From the IMG/VR virus record IMGVR_UViG_3300036770_004917, positions 22,044-86,043 of that record: DNA of 64,000 nt, one strand, 5' to 3'. Within the stretch, counting starts at the first letter, position 1. Each line of letters begins with the position of its first letter. The notes under the pieces were generated by a model. It ran no database searches and was not told the DNA's origin. It saw only the letters and a program-made list of their open reading frames with translations. This stretch comes from a virus. Position numbers and translations under genes: made by a program. This document shows positions 29,501 through 36,170 of this stretch, one piece after another.

Positions 29501-30506
29501 TCCTACCTTCAGGGTCTTTGATAAAAATGGAATCAAAGAATTTATGCCAGCGTCCATACTTCTTGCGTGGCTCTACCTCGTCAAAAATTGACAGAATCGT
29601 CTCGCTGTCTGGAATCTCCGTATTGTGGTAATCCCTATTGTCAGGGAGCAAACGGCGCAAGACCGTATTCGTTGGCATTCTCAGCGAGATTGTTCCATCG
29701 TCGTGTACTCGGAGTTCTGACCCCTCGATGATGTCATCAATGGTCATGTCTATATCTGGGTGCGACCCAAAACCATCAATGAGTTTTTCCCGCCTAAGAA
29801 TGCCGGAACGTTCACGACGACCCATTGATTGCCAGTCGTCTCGCATGGCTTGGAGATTCATTATCAAGTTGGAAACTTGATTTTTAATGCGTTTCTTTTG
29901 GTCATCCGTCCAATCGCCGGACTCCATGAGGCGCTTCTCTAATCCATTACGAATATCCACCCAGAACTGACTGTCGCTAATCGCCTCGTCGCCGTCTGTT
30001 CCTTTTTTGGGCCTCTGTGTCGGCTCAAGGATGTCTCCTAGGGGGATTCGTTCTCTGATGCTTCGTGTACTTCGTACTACGCGACCGACATTCGGACCCG
30101 GGCGCACGGACGTATCAATTGCGCCATCTACTTCGGCGTTGCTTGCAATACCAACGCTTGAGTCTTTATCAATTCTTGAAACAATGCTCTGCAGTTTTTC
30201 CTGGCTAAATGAGATATCGGTATTGCCAGCACGCCGCTTGCGCTCAATCTCTTCAGAGTCGCCCTGGGTAAGTTTTGCAACAGACTTTGCAATACTGCGT
30301 GGAACGATGAATCTAGGAATAATGGGTCTTTCAAGGGGTAATCCCTCAAAAACAATCCCATCGTTATCGGCGTCTACTCGTCCTGTGACGTCAACGAACG
30401 ACATCCCAGGCGGCGCAGCACGAAGGCCACCACCAATACGCTGACCGAGTTTTCCGCCCAGTGCTTTAGATTCGGCGTCTAGCCCTAACTCAGCAAAGCC
30501 GGGCAC
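20538..30506 (-). CDS. Giant polyvalent protein with Nudix, ART-like and duplicated unknown domains (3322 aa)
   Basis: GTG start two bases after the protease stop. In order: GLRAAPPG...DADNDG...RPIIPRF (about 28-65), homologous to part of the pentapeptide protein; a helical domain with HDLMGHFALGNTFDRHSEWG (about 449-468), similar as I recall to an HD..GH..G..F..HGE element of phage polyvalent proteins; a possible ADP-ribosyltransferase-like segment (FLTHTG, about 790); two copies of a GAW(I/L)YPDG..YPV domain (about 1180 and 1770); a Nudix domain between them (FPGG at 1466-1469, then EFREEVG near 1490); a KTSC-like segment (about 2430); and long helical regions. About thirteen STRSxR-type motifs lie between these parts. 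Likely packaged and injected; functions inferred. Confidence 0.88.
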   Translation of the reverse strand: MPGFAELGLDAESKALGGKLGQRIGGGLRAAPPGMSFVDVTGRVDADNDGIVFEGLPLERPIIPRFIVPRSIAKSVAKLTQGDSEEIERKRRAGNTDISFSQEKLQSIVSRIDKDSSVGIASNAEVDGAIDTSVRPGPNVGRVVRSTRSIRERIPLGDILEPTQRPKKGTDGDEAISDSQFWVDIRNGLEKRLMESGDWTDDQKKRIKNQVSNLIMNLQAMRDDWQSMGRRERSGILRREKLIDGFGSHPDIDMTIDDIIEGSELRVHDDGTISLRMPTNTVLRRLLPDNRDYHNTEIPDSETILSIFDEVEPRKKYGRWHKFFDSIFIKDPEGRKKPRLARPFDDGEELPFHEFFNKKYREHLKEQLPSVNVALSVRTNEIAAMLLKHYIIPELEKVPRNERAKVAKRLIDNDFFIHGYLQLMSDPHAVPEVHGELSNYLVSPLAMLHDLMGHFALGNTFDRHSEWGNILALISLARDKDFWNKLRELPGLESLTDEDREVFIRSNLMEIAARWLGIVASPDKPERARGRFEETIRDYDGPIDELLDKLDPPSTRSSRSSRSVRQTPLTEASDDMLARLAGDSLDGILIRNELLDSVDAPRVTKRNDNGVSIDGLRSTRKRTSLRQEDPEYRRIFGKSALEGYYSQLGKELDSIEKAIAHWEETGDWLGKDFDVAEPRVSGRRSRGSMTNLTKEELSEVQTPEEQREAFNRYRNNLIELREDAVERLRVIEQFERGETPRNVDMDNLRDHPEFVRLAERGRALITGAVESENPGQQYGDFENEDVLFLTHTGVPVLDGGVLDPQFTAGFGEASEIIGGAKNSKRSNEAGRNLLIRAYEQAEKDLEITRSELEEFEKVGVNTEQIERLKKTIAAREQWLADNKQFHDYAKSGREHLSYYPADIRIGIGYARDRNDEGASRVYLAAVPKSQATMYAGPIGFPRSEREYQVFEKVEPIASIEFASSARTGTESDTDALNAATGYFERVANEWNKENSGSTRSARYSLSTRSTTTSAEDEKTRKVQENRERSRERMTKVAKLGDEHSRSMLESNAELRNAVQQIRDAVENLSTEELREIIGPIGTVDGERGYVEYVLKAVNSSMRQNVRPLYGFVEDRTNKALLSLTNALVKPSPEKERIVRQIERAIGDRPKRLGGEERVLANDFITAKDFANSHWHGAWIYPDGRIYPVMSHDAEYEYSDAFDDGLVRLLFGPPGNVNIDAIGLNDKQIDAIANIVQLSDAPAVSVSRKRRDYGGDTIPALFPIGEFDLTSRTPSAKEIKEFLGTEDFVEKPDFIPEWARLSSDRDARTSTGMPSTRSRTMRANDEQSPRRNRVARRRGELSRDEDIAEGLAEIEEEKTASPWEKYKILQSDDGVYYADRISSREVSLLRAGKLKPPAYPFFAPRGGGSNQETGEGYYFSITGQKFNGRYGASGALVRRRRGLSGDYEYLLARRAPWMSSGGGQWSFPGGVHKDKDSSEIPMETAVTEFREEVGGDLEGLLPVYSYRDQRAPDWAYDTHVYEVGRRDLSDVKIGDGENTEIGWFSASEIMDMNKNGKLLRSFGLVAPEIFANSGDHSLTEREPGGIGRLFKRMRGRTTGTDGLASSSTRSTRSYISPREQRALAVMKADMQQRREQITKQMQEKRLANNAALVKLLDDITKSLDNGKLNRATLREIRFLSGRADYPLRSPSMTPEMLRDLQQDIRAIVDMRGKPDEGAANILAAIGDELRMRAKADDSARLGSEKRPLQMKFMTVDEFINSDFFGAWLYPDGTLYPVIGEHGDEHDYLNAYDDGVVRFRMSRGNITEKINSRGEKVLEQIRPYIGFEAGDVRFTEEQIDAIERIYAETGADILAYSISDKDEIDFARRTGVQEIPKKDKTLSIGVLGNSEKSAIGDIIRGVEGETDAPTPRGEGYEYGGTRSVRGQSIATQMGDEIDDTAQGSNIPSTRSKRGKNRKKWNVTGDKKVTGDMKKLTPEQVRQEQEQKRRATKIPGKRKEGPSSREWLNITRSTIAPGNNAKEQYINGLSAMRAGGELRPLGRPLSSQNSDGSMSYISFGSDVKPGDILPDNFMQSLASQGDARYSVASVGRMRDGVNKLVLRDLVSGNAISAVIPDDQQLLNANRPASTRSGRTRIPAVWRDTVEDFRAGSTDAIVGRVRGLLDELNDSRDELKELDAQFDAVNYEWPNAEMENRSAFLDESILAIEREVNEIFAAAQHLVREERQAALTSASYKKAKKQASGYNDAAERFGLTEEDWADVLSLLEYDSALERSLFDTGPRGTSRPVGMNRTSASELAEELNQLASNDQVGSYIDMLEVDSIINGRDIDDEDRSFINKSASDILENAILSVRRKRKLADAKQAVINTTATELDEQAVLAISPSTRSVASPRITSKATVKMGTDLRNSEQLFPGRSSKFANSNVSFVAYDGNRNELIIGRNGGIYRYGGMNDEVIDTFLKSRKTVDASLNQLDKDSSYTVSPDGSRRGLVPGLAQLLERDARRVKLSSTETSLIKNLAGAYSASSRDEVAPVDPIRAHSIAKKLFANQEAAAAINIVDALEDSRSARLLPDGIAPMYRPLPKTPSNTISIILDNNDAGIVRDELAELRKRFANNREITSAIDVYDKLIAGGQSGGLKTAFSMSPAEYEFIRDGITALRSSNMSDGTASAALLDHAASSPKLKFDATEFPQTNGTDVNSLFNSGAPYSLNKERRQKLLDWAQGSNMKVAQSLANEKFKTIATWKSLDAIREFSTPTRSAVGSLAPRKGGDEAGTPFAEMAPSDYADMAPLDKLSWIKENMVQGGGDKGLRQSDAIKQAREVMDALNMVQDNLKRRDNYESVIYGNGSGTAATPDFAKSWESLGMKTRDILDNESRSVFYNDFRNLNHMQAADVVRRLRPEADKRRTGVSEIPDNDLNLIWDDIMASSQKLLDAIDKRRELGLEDEDLDLPPVPVRSSRVQSPVRPTRSGIQLPVDITAPPKATAPSPTRGEDSPVSTPSNPTAARVRRQRIASGIGSIIGEYQSELDSVYSTRYQDNRHSQVWDDVKKLFADADGAGIDFGIGNIDDAIDILDDYLTSDFVVDAMDGKPNGFAPRASVIGKKYVQNSIDRASGTRDYLNKLRNELMTDEFIDKAPGRGAPLVRSMPEMDIVPKTRYVPRIRGRAIDAYFAARKNEVMQSTRSTRSSVKEGRAEIRAERTKFNELLNSLDREISKADDPRHSAALNLLKKTLTRQKSGKLSDRRTNAGALYLTQDEIDEIIEALYVALDRQVERGGEARMALFGEMAELMAKAAMATFINRTAEPVHSRTITKINENGDEVEIALND

Positions 30507-30508
30507 TA

Positions 30509-31891
30509 TTATTTTTTTGAACCACCAGCCTGGCCATAGAGAACATCGTCAATTGTGAGGGCGATATTCTCTAGTGCGGTGATTGCTTCCTGTGTAAGGC
30601 CGTTGGAGATATGAATTCCCTGGTGGTCAACCTCAGCGTCGAGACGGTGATAATCAATTACTGGGTCAAGCAAACTCTTTACATGGAATGCTTCTTCCGG
30701 CGTGCATAGGACGGTAAAAACCTCTTCTTCTACTGGGTCCTGTTTTGAGCCGGTTAAACCCTGAAGTAGGTCAATTGCGTATTGCAGTTTCTCTGCGGGC
30801 AGTGCCGAACCGCTTGTTGCCACATCAATGATAATGTCTGCCGCTTCATCCATTGCCTCATCTAGAGACTTGCCGCCAGAAGACAGAAACATCATTCCTG
30901 TCGGCATGCCAGAACCTGGCTTGACACTCATTGGCATTGATGGCATTTGTGATGGAACGACAACTGGTGCTGTTGGCATTGTGCTCTGCTGATTACGCAT
31001 GCCAATTTTTTCTGGCTTACCAAACATATATTCGCCTGTCTCTTCCTCGCGATGGTAAGACAGGCGATAGGTGACTGAGTTGCCATTTCCGGCATCACGA
31101 TTGAAAGTAACTGAATTCTCCGTTGCGTGAATGATGTCCAGGGGCAATCGCGACCTGCTCATTAGTTCCATGGCAAGTGCATTGCGTGCCTCATCGGGGA
31201 GTACTCGCGCTTCACCTTCACCAAAGATGTCCTCGCGCTCCTGTTGGCGCTGTGGCGCTATTGCGGATACCTGACGCACGACTTGGGGTAGAACTGGCCG
31301 ACCTACAATTGCGGCCCCACTAGGGATTCCGGGCATATGATGCATGCGAGGCATTGGATTCCCGCACTTTTCTGCTTCGTCGCTCTTGACGGAGATGGTG
31401 CCAGTAAGTTGGTTAGCGCCATGAAGAACTGGACTAACCTCATACAATTCAACTTCATGAAGAATATTGGCCTGTGTACCGGGGTCAAACGTAGCATTGA
31501 GCGTCTTGTACCCAATACTCCACTCTTGCTCCTGGCCAAAGAATGCAACACTAGCAAAGGCTTCGCGACCCTTTTCGGTGGCCAGGTTGAATTGAACCTT
31601 CGCAAAAAGTCCACCCACGCCAGCCTGCTTCATCTTCATTGGTAAACGAGGGTCGCTTGCAGGAACCTCGTAAATTTCAAGAACCTTGCCGATGGGGTCA
31701 TTCCAACTATGCCCCCAGACCACCCGAGGCTTGCGGCGCTTGAGGCTTTCAGTAAAGGCGCCAGTAGCGACAACATCGCCGACCGAGTCCTTGTTGCCAA
31801 CTGCGGCCACAAAGCACTCAACAATGCCTTGTGCCTCGTCAATGTTTATCTGGCCATTCAGTGCCTTGAAACTAATTTGGTCTGTAGACAT
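30509..31891 (-). CDS. HK97-type prohead protease with C-terminal scaffold-like extension
   Basis: 460 aa; ATG with AGGAG upstream. Residues 1-165 match the S78-type prohead protease family: VVWGHSWNDPIG (His61), QEWSIGYK (Ser125) and ELYEVSPVLHGAN near 149-160, the usual order of catalytic His, Ser and the acidic strand. Residues 171-460 are a helical, Met/Pro-containing extension that could act as scaffold. ISFK-A (K9) at the N-terminus and ISVK-S (K169) at the domain border look like autoprocessing sites. It lies directly between the portal and the giant proteins. Confidence 0.9.
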   Translation of the reverse strand: MSTDQISFKALNGQINIDEAQGIVECFVAAVGNKDSVGDVVATGAFTESLKRRKPRVVWGHSWNDPIGKVLEIYEVPASDPRLPMKMKQAGVGGLFAKVQFNLATEKGREAFASVAFFGQEQEWSIGYKTLNATFDPGTQANILHEVELYEVSPVLHGANQLTGTISVKSDEAEKCGNPMPRMHHMPGIPSGAAIVGRPVLPQVVRQVSAIAPQRQQEREDIFGEGEARVLPDEARNALAMELMSRSRLPLDIIHATENSVTFNRDAGNGNSVTYRLSYHREEETGEYMFGKPEKIGMRNQQSTMPTAPVVVPSQMPSMPMSVKPGSGMPTGMMFLSSGGKSLDEAMDEAADIIIDVATSGSALPAEKLQYAIDLLQGLTGSKQDPVEEEVFTVLCTPEEAFHVKSLLDPVIDYHRLDAEVDHQGIHISNGLTQEAITALENIALTIDDVLYGQAGGSKK

Positions 31892-31963
31892 ACTGCTCCT
31901 AACGACATTCTCAATAATAGTTCTACCTGCTGTTTATTGGTGCAACTAGGGGTAATTAGATGG

Positions 31964-32001
31964 AGTTTCAGTAAATAAATGTAGCCAACTTTACTGAAAC
32001 T
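31964..32001 (-). other. 12-bp perfect hairpin at the end of the portal gene
   Basis: AGTTTCAGTAAA (31964-31975) is fully complementary to 31990-32001, with a 14-base loop. It overlaps the portal TAG stop and sits in the 108-base gap before the protease gene. No T-run follows on the minus strand, so it is not a typical intrinsic terminator. It could be an mRNA processing or stability element that adjusts portal against downstream expression. Confidence 0.6.
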
Positions 32002-34051
32002 ACGGGCGACTAAATTCCCAAGCCCGTCGCGCCTCGCCGGAAGCAACCTTTGGTCGGGTGTTGGCTATTGCGTCAATGAAAATTGACGTAATGGAAGAGC
32101 GTAGGGCGGTATTCCGTGCGGATTCTTCCTGAATCCCATATGAGTTGTAGATTGCCGAACCAACTTGTGAATGAATCCCGTCAATGATTTCTTTGATTCG
32201 TGTCATTTGTGATTCAATGTTCACAACAGTGTCCTGTGCAGCGGGAATTCTGTATCCATCAGACTTTTCGGAGTAAAGTGCTTGGGAATCACGAATTATT
32301 GTTGATAAAACCGGCTTGATGTCTTCGTCAATTTGCTTATGCCATACATCCAGGGATAGGACGGAATCAACATCCAGTGAGCCCTGCATTAGTGACTTTC
32401 TGGATTTCTGGCCGCCAACCTTCTCTAACACCACGCGCTGCATGCGCTCCAGGACTCGCTCTATTCCTCTATCGAGGATTTCTGTCCATCTTGAAAGTGA
32501 TGTTTCATTGGCGTCGTCCTTGGTGGATATCTCATGGCTTGTGGCGCTCATCATGCCCATGCCCTGAGGCATGCCTCCCTGCATTGGAGGCTGTGGGGCA
32601 GCAGCACCCATCGACTCTATGGCCATGGCACCAGCCATCGTGGTTGGGTCTGGTGGTGCTCCGGCAGCCATATCAGGCGGCATTGCTGCCATATCGCCAC
32701 CAGGCATTCCTGGAGGCATACCCGGCGCTCCAGGGGGCATTCCTGGTGCTCCTGGTGGCATTCCAGGACCGCCCGCTCCTGGCATTGGCATTCCGGGCTG
32801 TGCAGGCGCCATTGGCTTCTTTGTATTGGCGATTGGGGTGAGGTTGGGATTCATGAGGAGGCTGTCGGCTAAATCTGCCTCAACATCCTTGCGACCAGTT
32901 CCAGTTCTATACTCGTTGACAGAAATCAATCCAGCGCGCAATTCCTCTAGCAGGTATCTCTCTACTTCCTGTTTTGCAATAATTAGAACAGGGACACTGG
33001 ATGTATCAAAATCAACGTAGTGCTCGGGGTCAAGTTCATCAAAGGCGCGCGCAAGAACTTCGAGGTGTGGAGACATTGTCTCGTTCCAGAAAACACGAAT
33101 TTCTTCACTGGCATTCGAAAACGTTCTGCCTGCGGCATTACCAATTACTGATTCTGGAACGCCAAATGAAGAAAGGATTTCCTCTTTAGTAATTTGGCGC
33201 ATCTGGATATAGGCGGCATCTCGTGGATTCGATGAGGTATCAACGAAGTCGACGCCATCATCGGCAGAAATAACCGTCGTTTGACCAACGCGACCTAAAT
33301 TACCTCTAAACCTATTGCGTAGTTCGTCTTTATCATCATCATCAATTTCGCCACGCAAAACAAGCAGGCCACCGGGTCGCCCGTCATTCAGTAAGTAGTT
33401 TCTGTTATATAACTTGGCAAGGTTCTCAATTTCAATGGCAATGCCTGCCGACTCCATCGGAGTGAGCGAAAGATACGGGTCAATTGGATGCGGCCTACGA
33501 ATCCAGCAGACATCTTCTGGCTTCATAATAACCTTGTCGCCATTAGGCATTAAAACTTCGTACCCAGACACAAATGTCTTGGGGTCTGGGATTGGGGATG
33601 TTGATTGCGGGGGAAGGAGGTTTAGGCCTATGACTCCACCGTCGCGCCCGCGAACTTTCTCAATGAATACACCACGTGTGCCGAGCAGTAATTGCGATGA
33701 AACCCTATATCTGAATATAAATGAATTTTCACCAATATTTGATTTGGTATTTAGGATGTCTAGCAAACTACTATTCTTCGCTGCCTTACCCTTGACAATC
33801 ATTCCTTCGGGAGAATTGTCTTTACGCAAAATTATTGGCAACCGTGCCTGATTCCCGGCAATCGCATCAATGCAGCGCGCTACCCACGTAACCTTCTGCA
33901 TGCCCTCGCGGTATGCCCGTTCAATATCCCATGGGTCGCGGTAGCCCTTGCCAACGTAGGACGAGTTTTGCGCGACTGTTCCACCAGGTCCAAATGCAGA
34001 TTTCTGCCCCTGGTTGTCAAGCGACTTATTGTCGGTTTTGTTCCAAGCCAT
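32000..34051 (-). CDS. Portal protein with collagen-like linker and extra C-terminal domain
   Basis: 683 aa. Residues 1-420 are a HK97-type portal: WVARCIDAIAGNQARLP near the start, the conserved middle (NLLPPQSTSPIPDP, ILSSFGVPESVIG) and EEIRVFWNETMSPHLEVL. Residues about 430-500 are a Gly/Pro/Met/Ala linker with repeated PGAPGMPPG. Then HEISTK-DD (K511) precedes a helical domain of about 170 residues, possibly a MuF-like or internal head domain. ATG lies two bases after the upstream stop, so translation is probably coupled. The portal forms the dodecameric DNA entry ring of the head. Confidence 0.92.
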   Translation of the reverse strand: MAWNKTDNKSLDNQGQKSAFGPGGTVAQNSSYVGKGYRDPWDIERAYREGMQKVTWVARCIDAIAGNQARLPIILRKDNSPEGMIVKGKAAKNSSLLDILNTKSNIGENSFIFRYRVSSQLLLGTRGVFIEKVRGRDGGVIGLNLLPPQSTSPIPDPKTFVSGYEVLMPNGDKVIMKPEDVCWIRRPHPIDPYLSLTPMESAGIAIEIENLAKLYNRNYLLNDGRPGGLLVLRGEIDDDDKDELRNRFRGNLGRVGQTTVISADDGVDFVDTSSNPRDAAYIQMRQITKEEILSSFGVPESVIGNAAGRTFSNASEEIRVFWNETMSPHLEVLARAFDELDPEHYVDFDTSSVPVLIIAKQEVERYLLEELRAGLISVNEYRTGTGRKDVEADLADSLLMNPNLTPIANTKKPMAPAQPGMPMPGAGGPGMPPGAPGMPPGAPGMPPGMPGGDMAAMPPDMAAGAPPDPTTMAGAMAIESMGAAAPQPPMQGGMPQGMGMMSATSHEISTKDDANETSLSRWTEILDRGIERVLERMQRVVLEKVGGQKSRKSLMQGSLDVDSVLSLDVWHKQIDEDIKPVLSTIIRDSQALYSEKSDGYRIPAAQDTVVNIESQMTRIKEIIDGIHSQVGSAIYNSYGIQEESARNTALRSSITSIFIDAIANTRPKVASGEARRAWEFSRP

Positions 34052-34053
34052 AA

Positions 34054-34200
34054 TTAATCAGAGCCCAGCAGATATCCGTATATTCCGCAATTTACACCTG
34101 CCACGATAAGGGCCAAAGGGGGCAACAAAAGACCTGCTCCAATGGCTGTGAGCAATACAAACAATACCATTAAAAAATGAGCGGAAAAGGAACGAGTCAC
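34054..34200 (-). CDS. Small two-helix membrane protein, 48 aa
   Basis: I choose GTG 34200 because GGGAG lies six bases upstream; an ATG at 34263 would give 69 aa but has no ribosome-binding site. The product is mostly hydrophobic (FLMVLFVLLTAIGAGLLLPP and LALIVAGVNCGIYGYLLG), consistent with two membrane segments. It is the first gene of the leftward head operon and ends two bases before the portal. Function unknown; small membrane proteins beside head genes are sometimes lysis- or entry-related. Confidence 0.6.
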   Translation of the reverse strand: MTRSFSAHFLMVLFVLLTAIGAGLLLPPLALIVAGVNCGIYGYLLGSD

Positions 34201-34339
34201 GATACGCTCCCTTTGTAGATGAACTCTTAACCGAAGTAGTAATTTTGCGATAATTGTTTTCATATGGTATGGTTCTTGTGTGCCTTAAAGTGATTCACGA
34301 GATGCAATCTAATACATCGCGGGCCGTCCGGAGTGGAAG
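34201..34339. promoter_or_regulatory. Divergent intergenic region between head operon and terminase operon
   Basis: About 139 bases separate the leftward membrane-protein/portal genes from the rightward terminase gene, so promoters for both directions are expected here. On the minus strand TACCAT (34268-34263) is a possible -10. On the plus strand I see no convincing hexamer pair. The terminase ribosome-binding site (CCGGAGTGGAAG) forms the right end. Confidence 0.35.
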
Positions 34340-35644
34340 ATGACTGACTGGAATAAAGTTCTCCAATTTTTGGAGCCAAAGCAACCATCGTTCTGCCCGG
34401 AAGAACCGTCACTCACGCAAAAAGTTTTCCTCCGAACATATTCGCTAGAAGCATTATTTGGCGGAGCAGCAGGTGGTGGGAAATCGTCAGCATTATTAAT
34501 GTCAGCGTTGCAATATGTAGATGTTCCTGGCTATTCTGCAATTATTTTCCGTCGTACATATGCCGACTTGGCCCTTCCTGGAGCCATCATGGACCGGTTC
34601 ATTAATTGGATGTCCACCGTCGATGATGTTCGCTGGAACGCCAATAATTACACCGCAATATTCCCTTCTGGGGCACGACTTTCCTTTGGTTACCTAAATA
34701 ACCAACAGGACTTCTTGCGCTATAAGGGTGCCGAATTCCAGTTTATCGGCATGGACGAGGTGACCGAAATCAGGGAATCGGACTACCGATATATGTTCTC
34801 TCGTCTACGTCGCCCGGCTTCAGGCCCACTGGCCCAAGTCCCCCTCAGGATGCGCTCAGCCTGCAACCCTGCACCAAACTGGGTGCGCCAGAGATTCATC
34901 GTAGAGGGGCAAAGCGAGGGTCGCATTTTCGTACCATCAAAATTGTCCGATAACCCCGGCATTGACGCCGACTCTTATCGCACGGCACTGCAGGCACTGG
35001 ACCCACTTGAGCGTCGCCGCCTAGAAGAGGGCGACTGGTGGGCCACTACCCTCGGGTCGATGTTCCAACGAGAGTCAATTGTGATTATCGACCAGACCGA
35101 TATCCCCAAAATTACATCATCGGCCCGTGCCGTCAGATTCTGGGACCTTGCCGCAACGGAGCCTTCTCACTCAAATCCCAACCCCGACTGGACCGTTGGT
35201 ACATTAATGTTATTCGATGGCGGAATTGCGTATGTCCTTGACGTACGTCGTGCGAGGGTACGAGGCGAAAAGGTGGAGGAATTGATTGCTCAGACCGCCT
35301 ACGAGGATGGGCATGCCGTGGCAATTCGCATGGAGCAAGAACCCGGGTCATCGGGCAAGGGGCTAGTTGACCAATATGCTCGGTACGTTCTTCCGGGATT
35401 TGATTTTATGGGAATCAGGTCAACGGGCGACAAGGTAACCAGGGCGCGACCATTTGCGGCTGCCGTGGCCAACGGCAATGTTAGGTGCGTCCGTGGCCCC
35501 TGGCTCACCGACTGGCTTGATGAGTTATCCACCTTTCCTGAAGCGTGCGACCACGACGACCAGGTAGACTCTGCCGTCGGTGCATTTACACATCTTGCTG
35601 GTTTGGGGTTGCCCCAACGCAAGCGAGTGGGTATCATCGTCTGA
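34340..35644 (+). CDS. terL: Terminase large subunit
   Basis: 434 aa. ATPase: Walker A GGAAGGGKSS at 41-50, arginine-rich IIFRRTYADL, Walker B FQFIGMDEVTEI with D139-E140, and the coupling motif SACNPAP. RNase H-fold nuclease: RFWDLAATE (about 263-271), MEQEPGSSGKG and HDDQVDSAVGAF near the C-terminus supply the acidic metal ligands. It cuts concatemeric DNA and drives it through the portal. ATG with GGAG upstream; first gene of the rightward operon. No separate small subunit is recognised. Confidence 0.95.
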   Translation: MTDWNKVLQFLEPKQPSFCPEEPSLTQKVFLRTYSLEALFGGAAGGGKSSALLMSALQYVDVPGYSAIIFRRTYADLALPGAIMDRFINWMSTVDDVRWNANNYTAIFPSGARLSFGYLNNQQDFLRYKGAEFQFIGMDEVTEIRESDYRYMFSRLRRPASGPLAQVPLRMRSACNPAPNWVRQRFIVEGQSEGRIFVPSKLSDNPGIDADSYRTALQALDPLERRRLEEGDWWATTLGSMFQRESIVIIDQTDIPKITSSARAVRFWDLAATEPSHSNPNPDWTVGTLMLFDGGIAYVLDVRRARVRGEKVEELIAQTAYEDGHAVAIRMEQEPGSSGKGLVDQYARYVLPGFDFMGIRSTGDKVTRARPFAAAVANGNVRCVRGPWLTDWLDELSTFPEACDHDDQVDSAVGAFTHLAGLGLPQRKRVGIIV

Positions 35645-35669
35645 CACGCTTAATACGGAAGGGGTTCCA

Positions 35670-36155
35670 ATGGATGCGCTAGAGCGCATTGCCGATATTC
35701 GGCAAATTTTGAGCAACTGCATTAATGATGTTGTGAATTCACCCGACATGGAGGTCGGCGGAGTCTGCGAGGTGCTATACGCACTCCGTGAACTCAAGAA
35801 AGATTTGGGCCTGCTGGATGGTGAACTTGAGCAGGCGGCAATCGGGAAAATGGAAGAGAACATTATCCTCCTCCCCTCCGGTCAGCAGGTCGAGCGCCGA
35901 ACAGGAGCAGACAGGAAAGCGTGGGACCACAAGGGTCTTGCCACAATTGTCGCCAACAGAATTTACGAATCATCCATTGACATGGACACCGGCGAGGTCC
36001 TATTGTCACCAACGGAGATGATGGCAAAGATGCTTGATTACGCCGCACCGTCATATTGGCGAGTGGGTGAACTTGGGAAAATTGGCGTGTCGGCTGATTC
36101 ATATTGCGAAAAATCCGAAGGCAAAGTCAGCATTTCCATAACGTCAAAGAAGTAA
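35670..36155 (+). CDS. Hypothetical phage protein, 161 aa
   Basis: Start ATG 35670 with GGAAGGGG upstream; a longer frame into the terminase gene lacks a ribosome-binding site. The N-terminus is helical (MDALERIADIRQILSNCI). The middle (LPSGQQVERRTGADRKAWDHKGL) and the C-terminal PSYWRVGELGKIGVSADSYC resemble small proteins found beside recombination genes in phages. Followed closely by the Rad52-like gene, so a DNA-metabolism role is possible but unproven. Confidence 0.75.
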   Translation: MDALERIADIRQILSNCINDVVNSPDMEVGGVCEVLYALRELKKDLGLLDGELEQAAIGKMEENIILLPSGQQVERRTGADRKAWDHKGLATIVANRIYESSIDMDTGEVLLSPTEMMAKMLDYAAPSYWRVGELGKIGVSADSYCEKSEGKVSISITSKK

Positions 36156-36170
36156 TAAAAAGGACCAATA

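Noticed and set aside
32377-33020. Plus-strand open frames opposite the portal linker
   Set aside because: Low-complexity Gly/Ala/Pro or Trp/His sequence produced by the antisense of the collagen-like repeat.
34201-34263. N-terminal extension of the small membrane protein to 69 aa
   Set aside because: The upstream ATG has no ribosome-binding site, while GTG 34200 has GGGAG six bases before it.
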